From Anthoceros angustus (taxonomy: Eukaryota > Streptophyta > Anthocerotopsida > Anthocerotales > Anthocerotaceae): 64,000 nt of DNA. The notes beneath the pieces are model-generated. The model was not told where the DNA came from, did not search any database, and saw only the letters and a list, made by a program, of their open reading frames with translations. The stretch is taken from the NCBI GenBank assembly GCA_010909165.1, contig MU008175.1, forward strand, positions 496,001 through 560,000. The letters run 5' to 3'. The position numbers and the translations under genes were made by a program. This document shows, one piece after another, positions 48,945 to 59,169 of this stretch. How positions within the stretch are numbered: position 1 is the first letter of the stretch; each line of letters begins with the position of its first letter.

Positions 48945-50024
48945 CTCGACCTTACACCTTGGTCCCTCAAAAACCCCAATTTCTCCTGCAGAAAGCTCAC
49001 CAAAATTCCCCCGGACTCTTACACCTTGCCACAGCAATTTAGGAGCCCTTCTGCACGGTTTCCTAGCAATCTTGCCACGCTCCACCCTCCTAGGCACCCT
49101 CACGAGCTTGGCAAGTGTTGGGTTGCCCCAACCTTCTTCTCCCTTCTCTTCTTCCTCTTTTCCTCCACCTTCCTCTCTTGGCGCTGGCGGATTTCGCCTC
49201 CTTCTTGAGCTTGCCCTCCTTCTCCTCCTCAACACGGTGGCGTGTATGCGGTGCTGTATGGGGCCTTGGGCAGCTTGAGGTGTGGCGGGCGCCTTCTGCT
49301 GTGAGGCCGTCTCTTCAAGTTTACGNCCAAGGGTTAGAAAAAGTAACTACCATTCTATCCTGCCCTTGGATGTGCCATGGCCCCTTTCTCACCATTGATG
49401 TTAGTTTCCTAATTTCCTTATACTAAAATACCAATTTCCCTATTTTTCTAATTTCTAATTCGAAAATTAGCCTCTAATTTCTTAATTACCTATTTTGGCC
49501 TATTTATCTAGTCCACTAAAAGACTCTATATATAGCAAGCCTATCCTGCCTAAAACATAAGCTACTTTCCTTAGAAACCTATCTCCTACCGTGGTAGGAC
49601 ATCCTCCTACCATGGTGGCGTTTTCCCTTTCTCCTACCACGGTGGAGTTCTCCTGACGGTGGGATACCTTCCTACCCTCTCCTACCATGGTAGGAGCTAT
49701 TCCTCTGGTAGGTGATCAAAACACTAGCGAGGTCATCCTCCTACGGTGGTAGGATCTCTCCTACCCTCGTCTACCATGGTAGGAGTTTCTCCTGGTGGTA
49801 GGACACCTCCTACCACTCATGTGGTTACCTTTTCTCCTCACCAGTGGGTCGTTTTGACCCGTTTCTTTTCCTGCATATCCTCTGCCTTCCGACATGGTCC
49901 TACAACTCCGCTCAAAAGGAGCAAAAATTTCCTTGCATGTCTTCACCAAACCATTTCTAGCAAAAGTGTGGGCTGTTCAAAGCAAACTCATTTAAGCTTG
50001 TTGCCCAAACTTTTGCGTTCCACA
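48945..50024 (-). mobile_element. LTR-I, minus-strand copy (3' LTR of a Ty3/gypsy element)
   Basis: The inner edge is set by a polypurine tract followed by TGTGGAACGC; the same junction recurs at 60805 on the plus strand. The outer edge (about 48945) is where similarity to the 51607-52703 copy ends, so length is near 1.1 kb. It contains CTACC..GGTAGG palindromes (49575-49815), a TATATATA at 49527-49534 and the conserved stretch running to AACACTTGCCAAGCTCGTG (inverted) near 49090-49115. One ambiguous base (N) lies at 49325. Confidence 0.75.
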
Positions 50025-50040
50025 TACTCCCCTCCTCACT
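50025..50040 (-). other. Polypurine tract of the minus-strand element
   Basis: GTGAGGAGGGGAGTA on the minus strand directly precedes the LTR start TGTGG. A purine run at the internal/3' LTR border is the plus-strand primer of LTR retrotransposons. The same tract precedes the LTR at 60805. Confidence 0.75.
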
Positions 50041-50207
50041 GTTTGCGTCCTATGACAACAGCTCGGGTGAACTTAACCTTCCACCCATTCACTCTAGTTG
50101 GCGCAAATCCCCATCCGGCTGCGTGGTTGCGGATCCATTCTCATACTGCCCACCTCATAGGTCCCATCCATCTCAATCTAAGCTTCCACAGGAAGTCCAT
50201 ATAGCTA

Positions 50208-51413
50208 TCATAGAAGAACCAAATCCCCGGCCATGATAGCTTCTTGTTTCCTCAACTTCCCATCATGCCTATCCTTTCTAAGCTCCTGAATTCGCTGAGT
50301 TTCTTCTAAAGCATCTTCCCTGCGCTCCTCATGCTCTATGAAAGACTCTAGTCTAGCTACCTGGCTATCTTCTACAGTCATGCGCTCATCCTCCATGATT
50401 CTATAGGTAGGTACTTCAAATTCCATTGGCATCACAGGAGACATGCCATATGTTAAGTAATAAGAGGTCTTCTTGGTTGTCACCTTCTCTGCTGTCCTGT
50501 AAGCCCATAACACTGAATGTAGCTTAGTGTCCCAATCATACATGTGAGTCCAATTACCTTGGTCAAGATTGTACACAACAGCCCATTCGTTTTCTCCACC
50601 ATTCGCTTTGGGATTGTAAGGAGTTGTCTTTCGATGCGAATGTTGAAGTAGGTGGTGAGAGTCTCGATCACGAGTTGAGGAAATGAGTTCCCTATCAGCG
50701 ACCAACTCAAAGGACATCCATACCTCGTTATAATGTTCTCAAAGAAACACTGCGGTCGTCGTCCTTGTTGCTTGACCTCCACCATCTTTGTGCAATAGTC
50801 GCCACCAAGATATATTGCTTCCTTGTCCATTGTGTGGGTGGCTTGATTGGACCTACAAAATCTATACCCCACTTCTCAAATGGTGCCAAGGTAGTATGGT
50901 GAGAGGCCACCGTGTTGACAAAGTGGGCCTTCCAACCCCTCGACACGCATCACACCTCCTAATAAATTCCCACACATCCCTCGCATTGTAGCCCACGAAG
51001 CTGCATCCAAGACCTTCTTCACTGTGATTTGAATAATGACCACCACCTCTTCGCATGTAAAGCTCATGACCAAAGCAGCTTCTCTAATTTCCGACATCAC
51101 GAATCTTCTCGTCTGGACCAAGCTTGTACAAGACCCCATCTCGTAGGCAATAAGGGGCTGTCTTGTGGAGAAAAAACAGCCCCTCCCTAGACAAACCATC
51201 GGGCATGATTCCATGCTCTAGAAAATTTCGTACCTCACCATTTGAGTATCTTGGGCATGAACGCCCCTCACGTTCTAATCTCCTCCTTCCACGCATACCT
51301 CGCCGCCTCGCCCCACCAGCAGACGGCGTTGTTCCATCCCAAATCCAGTTTCTCCCGCTTTGTCCATGCCGCAAGTTTTGAGCCTGCAGCCCTGCATGCT
51401 CCTCCTCCAACAA
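50208..51413 (-). pseudogene. Ty3/gypsy pol fragment: integrase, frameshifted
   Basis: Read on the minus strand. PYCLRDGVLYKLGPDEKIR (about 51085-51160) is the usual lead into integrase. A damaged zinc-binding segment with HYS and CDAC follows. The catalytic core shows WGIDFVGPI (first Asp) and later NPKANGGENEW (the Glu after K.NG), then MYDWDTKLHSVLWAYRTA and YGMSPVMPMEFEVPT, as in plant Ty3/gypsy integrases. At least four frame changes break it. Reverse transcriptase and RNase H are not recognisable; sequence from about 51414 to the 51607 junction is unassigned. The fragment is oriented with the LTR at 48945-50024. Confidence 0.85.
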
Positions 51414-51606
51414 TGCTCGATTTCTTCCATTCCTGCTGGTCTAGCCTATGTCCAGGTCAGCTCCCATGGCGACCTCACTGCTTGCACCCCATGGCCACCT
51501 CATGAGTGATTTCCCATGAATCGCATTTTCTCCCGCCGCTTTTGCCTGCTTCTCATGGGATGCATCTCCTTCCTCGCCCGCGCACCTACCTCCTAGGCCT
51601 TCAGAA

Positions 51607-52703
51607 TGCAAAGTTTGGGCAACAAGCTTAAATGAGTTCGCTTTTGAAACAGCCCACACTCTTTTGCTAGAATGGTTTGGTGAAGACATGCAAGGAAATT
51701 TTTGCTCCTTTTGAGCGGAGTTGTAGGACCATGTCGGGAAGGCAGAGGATATGCAGGAAAAGAAACGGGTCAAAACGACCTGGTGAGGAGAAAAGGTAAC
51801 CTACATGAGTGGTAGGAGGTGTCCTACCACCGTAGGAGAAACTCCTACCATGGTAGGAGAGGGTAGGAGAGATCCTACCATGGTAGGAGAATGACCGCTA
51901 GTGTTTTGATCACCTACGGTAGGAATAGCTCCTACCATGGTAGGAGAGGGTAGGAAGGTATCCTACCATGGTAGGAGAAACTCCTACCGTGGTAGGAGAA
52001 GGAGGAGAAACTCCTACCATGGTAGGAGGTGTCCTACCACCGTAGGAGATAGGTTTCTAAGGAAGGTAGCTTATGTTTTAGGCAGGATAGGCTTGCTATA
52101 TATAGAGTCTTTTAGTGGACTAGATAAATAGGCCAAAATAGGTAATTAAGAAATTAGAGGCTAATTTTCAGAATTAGAAATTAGAAAAATAGGGAAATGG
52201 TATTTTAGTATAAGGAAATTAGGAAACTAACATCAATGGTGAGAAAAGGGCCACGTGGCACACATCCAAGGGCAGGATAGAATGGTAGTTACTTTTCTAA
52301 CCCTTGGGTGACTTATAAAAGTGGTCAGTGCCCGCAGGAGGCCACAACTAAACTTGAAGAGACTCCACACAGAAGGCGCCGCCACACCTCAAGCTGCCCA
52401 AGGCCCCCATACCGCCGCCACGCCTGCGTGTTGAGGAGGAGAAGGAGGAGAGCAAGGGCAAGGAGGCGAAATCGCCGCCCAAGAGAGGAAGAAGGAGGAG
52501 AAGGAGAAGAAGAGAAGGAGAAGAAGGTTGGGGCGAACCCAACACTTGCCAAGCTCGTGAGGGTGCCTAGGAGGGTGGAGCGTGGCAAGATTGCTAGGAA
52601 ACCGTGCAGGAAGGGCTCCTAAATTGCTGGCAAGGTGTAAGAGTCCGGGGGAATTTTGGTGAGCTTTCTCTTGCAGGAGAAATCGGGGTTTTGAGGTGTA
52701 AGG
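51607..52703 (+). mobile_element. LTR-I, plus-strand copy (5' LTR of the next element)
   Basis: Inverted relative to 48945-50024 with high similarity throughout. Its first few bases (TGTGGAACGC in the other copies) are missing: it starts at GCAAAGTTTGGG beside unrelated sequence. It has a palindrome cluster at 51818-52045, TATATATA at 52097-52104, and TATAAAAG at 52314-52321. The conserved CACTTGCCAAGCTCGTGAGGG follows near 52543. The 3' edge is inferred from loss of similarity near 52703. No canonical primer-binding site was seen after it. Confidence 0.7.
52097..52104 (+). promoter_or_regulatory. TATA box within LTR-I
   Basis: TATATATA in GCTTGCTATATATAGAG, conserved in all three LTR-I copies (49527-49534 minus; 61339-61346 plus). 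A second TATA-like word, TATAAAAG, lies about 217 bp further on. The palindrome array lies immediately upstream, where U3 control elements would be. Confidence 0.5.
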
Positions 52704-52809
52704 ACTGCAGGAGGAGAGCAAGGGCAAGGACCTTTGAGCTGTGAGCAAGAGCAAATCACGAGGAGGAGAAACGTTTGCAAGGATAAGAAGTCGGTGAGCC
52801 GCAGGAATT

Positions 52810-53180
52810 GCAGGAGAGGCATCACTTTTCTTCAATTTCGCAAGTACTAACCAAGGAGGCCATGACCAAGCCTACCATGACCAAGGGCAAGGAGGTAGTA
52901 GCTAAGGAAGGAGCGTCCACCAAGGGAGGTGGCGCAGGAGGCCATGACCAAGGGCAAGGACCTACCAAGCAAGGGAGGTGGAAATTTGACATGCCCTTAT
53001 TTACGTGCTATGCTGCCAGCTATCCTCTAGAGACCTTTCGACTTTCGACCTTGGGCAGAGGAGAATATTCAGGAGTGGTGTATGGGCGACATTGGTCTTA
53101 CACCAACCTTGAATTGATAGAGGAGTGTTTTGCTAATTTGCAGCAGAGAAGAGGAATTGGCCGCCTTACCGGATAGAAAC
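52810..53180 (+). CDS. Retroelement internal ORF, N-terminal part, function unknown
   Basis: Open frame (52808-53176) following the LTR-I leader. It has a Lys/Gly/Thr-rich start with repeated MTKxK(G) and GGHDQGQGP, then FDMPLFTCYAA, LETFRLS and YTNLELIEECFANLQ. The last part recurs at 62365-62530, which supports it as real element sequence. Position suggests a gag-like or accessory product, but I recognise no domain. Borders are uncertain. Confidence 0.4.
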
Positions 53181-53339
53181 GCACGGACGGATCCACGGTG
53201 TTGGACGTAAGGAGCATACGCTGTATATGGCAGCCGGATAGCGAGGATAGCGGAATCACGTTGATGGAAGGAACGAGGAGGCAAGCGCATCAACGGCGGA
53301 TCTTCCCAAGGGAGCCCTTACACTTATGCAAGGGGCATG

Positions 53340-53870
53340 AAGGCTAAGTCCAAGAATGGTTGACGGACCAAATCTTGGAGCCCAAGTGGAGATTGTTCAC
53401 AAGAATTGTTTTGGGCTTGGTGAGCAATCCAAGGGTGTCATATTTCAGCACTACCTTCCTCCATTTTCTATGGAAGATCACTCAAGGAGCGAAGCCGGAT
53501 TGGGGCTCATCATGTATGAAGCATACACCTACCACGGAGAAGTTGTCAAACCCAACGCTGGATGAAGACCCACATGCTATCTTAGCACTTATCTAGTGCA
53601 TTTGTGGGAAGTAGAGGGCTACTCACAAGTAAGGAGTTGGATGATTCCAAGCATCCCTTTAACATTGTGTACTTACAGTGGAGAGGGACAGGAGTGCTTG
53701 GTGCTTTGGCTAAAGGAGGTGCCGGCAGACCACCGGACATTATTGCCGGAAGGAATCCTCAAGATAGGCCGAGGATGTGCAGGAGGACTTGCAAGGAGAA
53801 GTTGTAGGGGATTTGAAGTTTGGACCGCATGGAGGATGCGGAGATGGAAGGTAGGATAGATCCTACCATG
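53340..53870 (+). pseudogene. Retroelement internal coding remnant
   Basis: Overlapping open frames (for example ILEPKWRLFTRIVLGLVSN and KITQGAKPDWGSS in one; VEGYSQVRSWMIPSIPL in another) point to a once-continuous product with frameshifts. The same text recurs at about 62750-63130, with insertions. No domain recognised. Confidence 0.4.
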
Positions 53871-54239
53871 GTGAATCCCGCCCGCGAGGGTGGGAGGTGT
53901 TCCAAGGGTTTGGGACCCCTTCCCCTCCTCATGACAAGGCCTACAGAATTAGTCCTACCACGGTAGGAGGAGTTCCTACCGTGGTAGGAGAAACTCCTAC
54001 CACGGTAGGAGGAAAGGAAGTCACGGTTTGGAAGCTCCCAAGAGGAGATAAGAAGGCAACCGGCCCCTGCTAGGTGGGCGAGCGGATGGAGTCACGGTGG
54101 GAGGAGTTGCCCACCAAGTGATGAGCGGGAGCTCATCATAGGGAAGCAAGGGATGTAAGATCCCATGAGCAAGGCAAAGGCCTTGAGTCTCCCGGAGGTA
54201 AGAAAGGAGACTTAGACATGTTGGAGGAGATGCTGCGAT

Positions 54240-55450
54240 AGGGGAGATGTTCAGAAGGTATGTAGGAGCCGCCAAGAGGAGAGTTGAATTCTTGAAGACG
54301 GAGGCGGAGAAGACAAGGACCTACCAAGCAAGGGAAATTGTGGTAGGAGAAACTCCTACCACGGTAGGAGGATGTTATGAGGATGGAAGCTCAAGTGGAG
54401 CACTTGGAAAGAGTCTTGAAACAAGGCCAGGAGGCAAACAATCATATTCGGAGAACAAGGCTCTTACCAAGCAATTGGCAGCTCGAGAGGAGAAGGTGGA
54501 GCAACTTGCTCACATGGTGCGCATGGAAAAGAAGGAAGACAAGCAAGTGCTGCTAATGGAGGAAAGGTCAAGACGAGAGCACCGCAAATGAAATGAGGAC
54601 AAAGACAAAGGCAAGTAGGCGCATGAGCGGTCATAGCCACACAGTGTGAAGATTAGTGACATGGAAAAGGAGCTGGGAGAAACTCCTACCACGGTAGGAG
54701 GATAGGGGAGTTGGAGGAAGAAGAGCTGGAAGAACGGACACATTTTGTCCAAAGATTGGAAATGGAACGAGAAGTCCAAAGAACGGAGAATGCACAACTC
54801 CCTAGGAGGATAGGGGAGTTGGAGGAAGAAATGGCAAGGAGAAAGGCCATGGTAGGAGGTGCAGCAAGATATGTTGGCGGTGAGGGAGCGTAGATTTCGG
54901 GCTGATTATGCCCTACAAGAGAGATTGATCCGCCAACCGCAATGAGAGGACGGAGAATGTGGCTCTCCATGTCAAGACCGGTGAGCTGGCCTTGAGCGAG
55001 ATGCTTACAAAAGCAAGTGTGAGCATGGAGTATGGCTTGAGGATTACGAAGAATTGGAGATGGCACAACAACGATTTGCAGCCCATCTTCACAACAAGGT
55101 GCTCAAGGCCACTAACGAGTTGTTGCGACTTGCCGAGAGGAGGATGTTGGGACCTCATGACGATGATAGGGAGGCCCTCATGCAAGTCCAACCGGAAGCC
55201 TTAGACTTGGAGAGTGTCCCAAGCAACAGGGTGGAGAAACTTCGCACTGTGGAGAAGCAAAGGGGAAGCGCATGTGGAGAGAATCACCCCTGTGAAGGGG
55301 TAAGGAAGAAGAAACGACCTGTAGGAACTCCTACTGGTAGGAGGAGTTCCTACCGTGGTAGGAGGGACTCCTACCGTGGTAGGAGGAGTTCCTACCGTGG
55401 TAGGAGGGCCGAAGCAGCGATTCAAAGGTCGCTAGCATGGATTTGACGGC
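54240..55450 (+). pseudogene. Coiled-coil-rich retroelement ORF remnants
   Basis: Frames 54247-54591, 54711-54893 and 55054-55446 are Glu/Lys/Arg/Leu-rich with heptad-like runs (LTKQLAAREEKVEQLAHMV, QLPRRIGELEEEMARRK, KATNELLRLAERRML), typical of coiled coils. Stops separate them. Palindrome units (CTCCTACCACGGTAGGAG and relatives) sit between or inside the frames at about 54345-54370, 54680-54700 and 55320-55405. Function unknown; a structural gag-like or accessory ORF is a guess. Confidence 0.4.
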
Positions 55451-55789
55451 AAGGGAGGCGAGTACCTTGGCCCTTGGAAGAAGGAAGAGGGGTTGATCTT
55501 GTGAATGGAGCAAGAATCACAAGGAGAAGACCAACCTCCTAACATGGGTGCAGGAGAAGGAGCTCACTTGCTCCACAAGTGAGAGGAAGAGGAGAAGTCG
55601 AGGATGAGCCAAGGCTAAGAGAGCCCGGCTATTTTATTGGAGGAAGGAACTCAAGATAGGCATCAAGATAAGGAAGGGATTCATAAGAAGTCCTTAAATT
55701 AGCTTGAAGACATGGGGCAAGATGCCACTTGGGAAGACTTTTCTTTAGAGGAGGATGCATTAATGCTTGTCACCAAAGAGAGTGTGTTG

Positions 55790-56876
55790 ACTAGCTAGAT
55801 AGGAATGTTGACAGAGCCATTAAGGCTCACATAGGTGAATTTGCTAGAATAGAATTTTACCCAAGATGCTTGGATGTCGAACTTAAAGTCCAACAGGATA
55901 CACTAAAATAAGGAGTAGGGACGAATCCCAACTGCAAGTAAGAGGGCGTTGTTGATTGAGAGAGTTGTGAGGACCTCCCTATAAAAGGAGGGAGCTTGTG
56001 AAGTAAAATTATCGTGTCTTGCGCCCATCCTCCCGAGTCCTTCACTTTGTGCTGAATTTCGGCCGCAAGCCAACGCAGGTCCGGTAGAGAGGAGAACGCG
56101 GTCGGAGTGCCGGGTGGAGGGCTTGCTCTTTGCAGCGCCCGCTAGCTCCCTTGTGAATGGTTGTCAGTGAATTGTTTTGCTTTGAGTGTGTGGCGATGCT
56201 CAAGGAACTCGGCTTGAGGGTAGACGCAGGGAAAGACTCGGAGGTTCTCGTCTGCAAACCACATAGCAACCGCCCAAGGAAGAACTCGTTAATTTCCTGA
56301 CGGACCCCTGTGCGCCAGCCGTAAGGCGAGTTGGAATTAATGAGCCAGCAATTGGTGTTAGAGTAGGAGATTGTGGAGGAAGGAAGGGTAGATGAGTAGA
56401 GAAGAAGAGGGCGTTGTTGATTGAGAGAGTTGTGAGGAGGATTAGAGTGTAGGAAAACTAAGGCCACAGTGTGAGCCTAAGGGACGAATCCCAACTGCAA
56501 GTAAGAGGGCGCCCCGTGTGGAGAAGAGTGTCTTAGGAGTAGGGACGGTTGCGGTGTGGGTCGGGGTCCCTGGCGCCCGTGATAGACACCTTGTTAAGAC
56601 GAACTCGCAATTGTGTGGTGTCGTTGTAGGTTGAGGTTTGGTGAGTTTACGGGCAAGAGCAAGAATGGCGCATGGCGGTTGGCTGATTTTTCTTTAGAGG
56701 AGGAGGAAGAGGCGCCTTGCTTGTTTAGAAGGCTGAGGTAGTGTGTAGCAGTAGTGACGGATTTCAAGATTCGACTGCCCCCAAGTCTCATGGGACGAAA
56801 CCCAACGACGAAACGACAAGTGATAAGTGTGGCCGCTAGAGGGGAATCTCGGGAGTGCCCCGGGTTTTCCTCCCAC
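55790..56876 (+). mobile_element. Second LTR family (LTR-II), plus orientation
   Basis: Contains CCCTATAAAAGG (TATA at 55980-55987) and ends in CA at 56876 just before a primer-binding-site-like sequence. A stretch (GACGAATCCCAACTGCAAGT, then AGAGGGCG) occurs at about 55919 and 56483, and GTTGTTGATTGAGAGAG at about 55949 and 56413, so the LTR is internally duplicated. The left edge is unknown. It differs from LTR-I. Confidence 0.45.
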
Positions 56877-56880
56877 ATTT

Positions 56881-56899
56881 TTGGCGCTGTCGGGACTTG
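56881..56899 (+). other. Primer-binding-site-like sequence after LTR-II
   Basis: TTGGCGCTGTCGGGACTTG resembles the TGGCGCCGTTGCCGGGG-type primer site common in plant Tat/Athila Ty3/gypsy elements. It follows a CA dinucleotide a few bases earlier, as expected at an LTR/internal border. Confidence 0.5.
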
Positions 56900-57189
56900 T
56901 GCTGAACATGAAATTTTGAGATTTTCGTTAGCTTGATGAGCTGAGAGATCTTGTAAGGAGGTGGAGCGGGGTCTAGGAAGAAGCCTACACGTCCTGGAAC
57001 CTGTGCGTTGTGAAGGAGGAGCTCCACGCCTCGAATGGTGTGATTTTGTGTTCGCAGCAAGAATGGCGCATGGCGGTTGGCTGATTTTCTTTAACAACCG
57101 TGTTTTGGAGGCTATGAGGATGCTTGCAGATGTCTAGAGGGAGGAGGAAGAGGAGGAGAAAACCATAGGAGGTCACCCCCACATCGCAA

Positions 57190-57818
57190 GAGATCTAAGA
57201 GCAAGAAGAAATCAATGGAGGAGGAAGGAGGAGGAAGAGGAGGAAGAGGAGGAGGAGGAGGAAGAGCTAAGGGCGCTTGAGGAGGAGGCCGTTTTGCCCT
57301 TGCCTACAAGGGGAGCCAAGTGATCCAGCAGAACGCTCGAGAAGGGGACAAAATCACCGAGGAGGAGGAAGAGGAGGAGGAAGAGGAGGAGGAAGAGGAG
57401 GAGGAAGAGGAGGAGGAAGCACCGCCGAGCACGATTCAAGTTCAGCTACCAGCACCGGGCCTTCTCAACGCTGGACCTTGAGTGGTGGATCTAGCTCAAC
57501 TTCCAAAGAAAAGTGAAGAAGGTGGGGTGAGCGGGAATTTCATGGTCTCAAGATCTTATGGAGCCTTGATAGAATCACGCTCAGCTCACGCCTTGGGACG
57601 CACACCTAGGGAGACACCATCCCACAACTCAATCAGTGACACCCTTTCGCAGAGAACTTTGGTTGGAGAATTTACTGCAGGAGAGGAAGGGAGTGTGAGT
57701 TCGCCTAGCTCATCCGGACCAAGCAACATGAGTGGAGGAAGAGGAGGAGGAGGAAGAGGAGGAGGAAGAGGAGGAAGAGGAGGAGGAAGAGGAGGAGGAA
57801 GAGGAGGAGGAAGAGGAG

Positions 57819-57859
<41 letters not shown>

Positions 57860-57960
57860 GGAAGAGGAGGAGGAAGAGGAGGAGGAAGAAGAGGTAGTTG
57901 TCTAAGAGCAAGAGGAGGAAGAGGAGGAAGAGGAGGAGGAAGAGGAGGAAGCTACATGTG
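57190..57960 (+). repeat. GAGGAGGAA (9-bp) purine arrays and RGG-repeat ORF
   Basis: Purine arrays of GGAGGAAGA units lie at 57213-57268, 57358-57420 and 57731-57955. Because the unit is 9 bp, frames stay open. One (57482-57964) starts with non-repetitive VDLAQLPKKSEEGG and SRSYGALIESRSAHALGRTP, then becomes RGGGRGG repeats. The non-repetitive half could be genuine element coding (position after the primer site suggests gag); the RGG half may be just the repeat. Confidence 0.6.
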
Positions 57961-57964
57961 CTAA

Positions 57965-59160
57965 CATCTTCAAGGGTTCCGTTGAGGAAGAAGAGGTAGT
58001 TGTCTAAGAGCAAGAGGAGGTTGTGCTCACGGACAGCGAGAGGAAGGAGGTTGTTGCCGAGGAGTTGCCGATCAAGGGTGAGGGTCAAGAACTGAGCCGT
58101 TAATAATTTCAAGGTACATCTTCCGCTCTTGCAAGAGGAGGATTTTTGGCGTGGATTGTTGAGCTCTTCTAGCTCGAGTTGGTCGTCAAGAGGAGGAAGG
58201 CAAGAGGGTGAGATTTGGCAAGGAGAAGTTGGGGTACGAGATCTAATGGCGAGCTTTGCAAGGTCTTGATCAATTACGCCCATCTTGCTGCCCTTTCAAC
58301 CTTGCTTGTTAAGAGGAGGAGGCGCTTGTGCCCAAGTATAGTACATCCCGCTTGCAGCATTTGTTTACCGAGGTGTGGAATTCTGGGAGGTGTGCCGCTT
58401 GTGGACGCCTCAACCATGAGTGGAGGAAGTGGAGGTGGTGGAAGTCCGCCAGCGCCCAAGAGAGGAAGGAAGAGGAGGAAATTGAGGAAGAAGAAGAAGA
58501 AGAAGAAGAAGAAGGAGGAGATGCTGAGGCTTTTGTGCAAACTTTTGAACATGTGACTCATGCGAATTTGGAAGCCTCTCGTGGATTGTCTCCAAATTTT
58601 CCTAGAGTACTTGAGGTCATGCCCAGCAGTGTATAGTCACACGTATGGAGCTGCATCACCATTGGATTGGGATGATTTGAGAGCGTATCTTTGAACCGGT
58701 TTTGTGGCTTAAGCTATGCACATCACACGTTGGTCCGGTTGAGGACTCAAGGAAGAGGAGGGAGTCTTTGTATGATTACATAGAGGAGAGAGTACCACCA
58801 CGGCCACCAAGGATGTAGCCTTCTCGAAAAGCAAGGCCTATGGTATGACCTTTCTTGATAAAAGTTGGGAAACAAGGTAGGAAGGAGTTAGAGGAACACA
58901 TGTAGATCCATCCATAGAAAAATTAGAGCTAGAATGTGGTAAGGTGGTGAAGATTTCTAAGTGTAGAGGAGATGGTAGAGTTTAAGAAGGAAGAAGAGCA
59001 TGAGAATGCAGTTTCATTTTTCGACAAAACCGGAGAGCGACTTGAGGCCACAGATGACCGATTTCGACGAGGAGTTGGTTGCCACGGCCTGGGTGAAGGG
59101 GAGGACGTGAGCATGTTGTAGACCTAAGGATTGATCAGCAAGCCTTGCTGCCAGCAGAGG
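57965..59160. other. Retroelement-derived DNA without a recognisable ORF
   Basis: GAGGA-rich sequence continues, with a GAA run at 58489-58512. Short frames (58215-58556) lack domains. From 58600 to 59160 no coding motif was recognised on either strand. Confidence 0.4.
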
Positions 59161-59169
59161 TCAAATGAG

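Noticed and set aside
57731-57964. A genuine RGG-box RNA-binding protein
   Set aside because: The RGG part coincides exactly with a 9-bp GAGGAGGAA DNA array similar to purine arrays nearby; repeat expansion is the simpler explanation.
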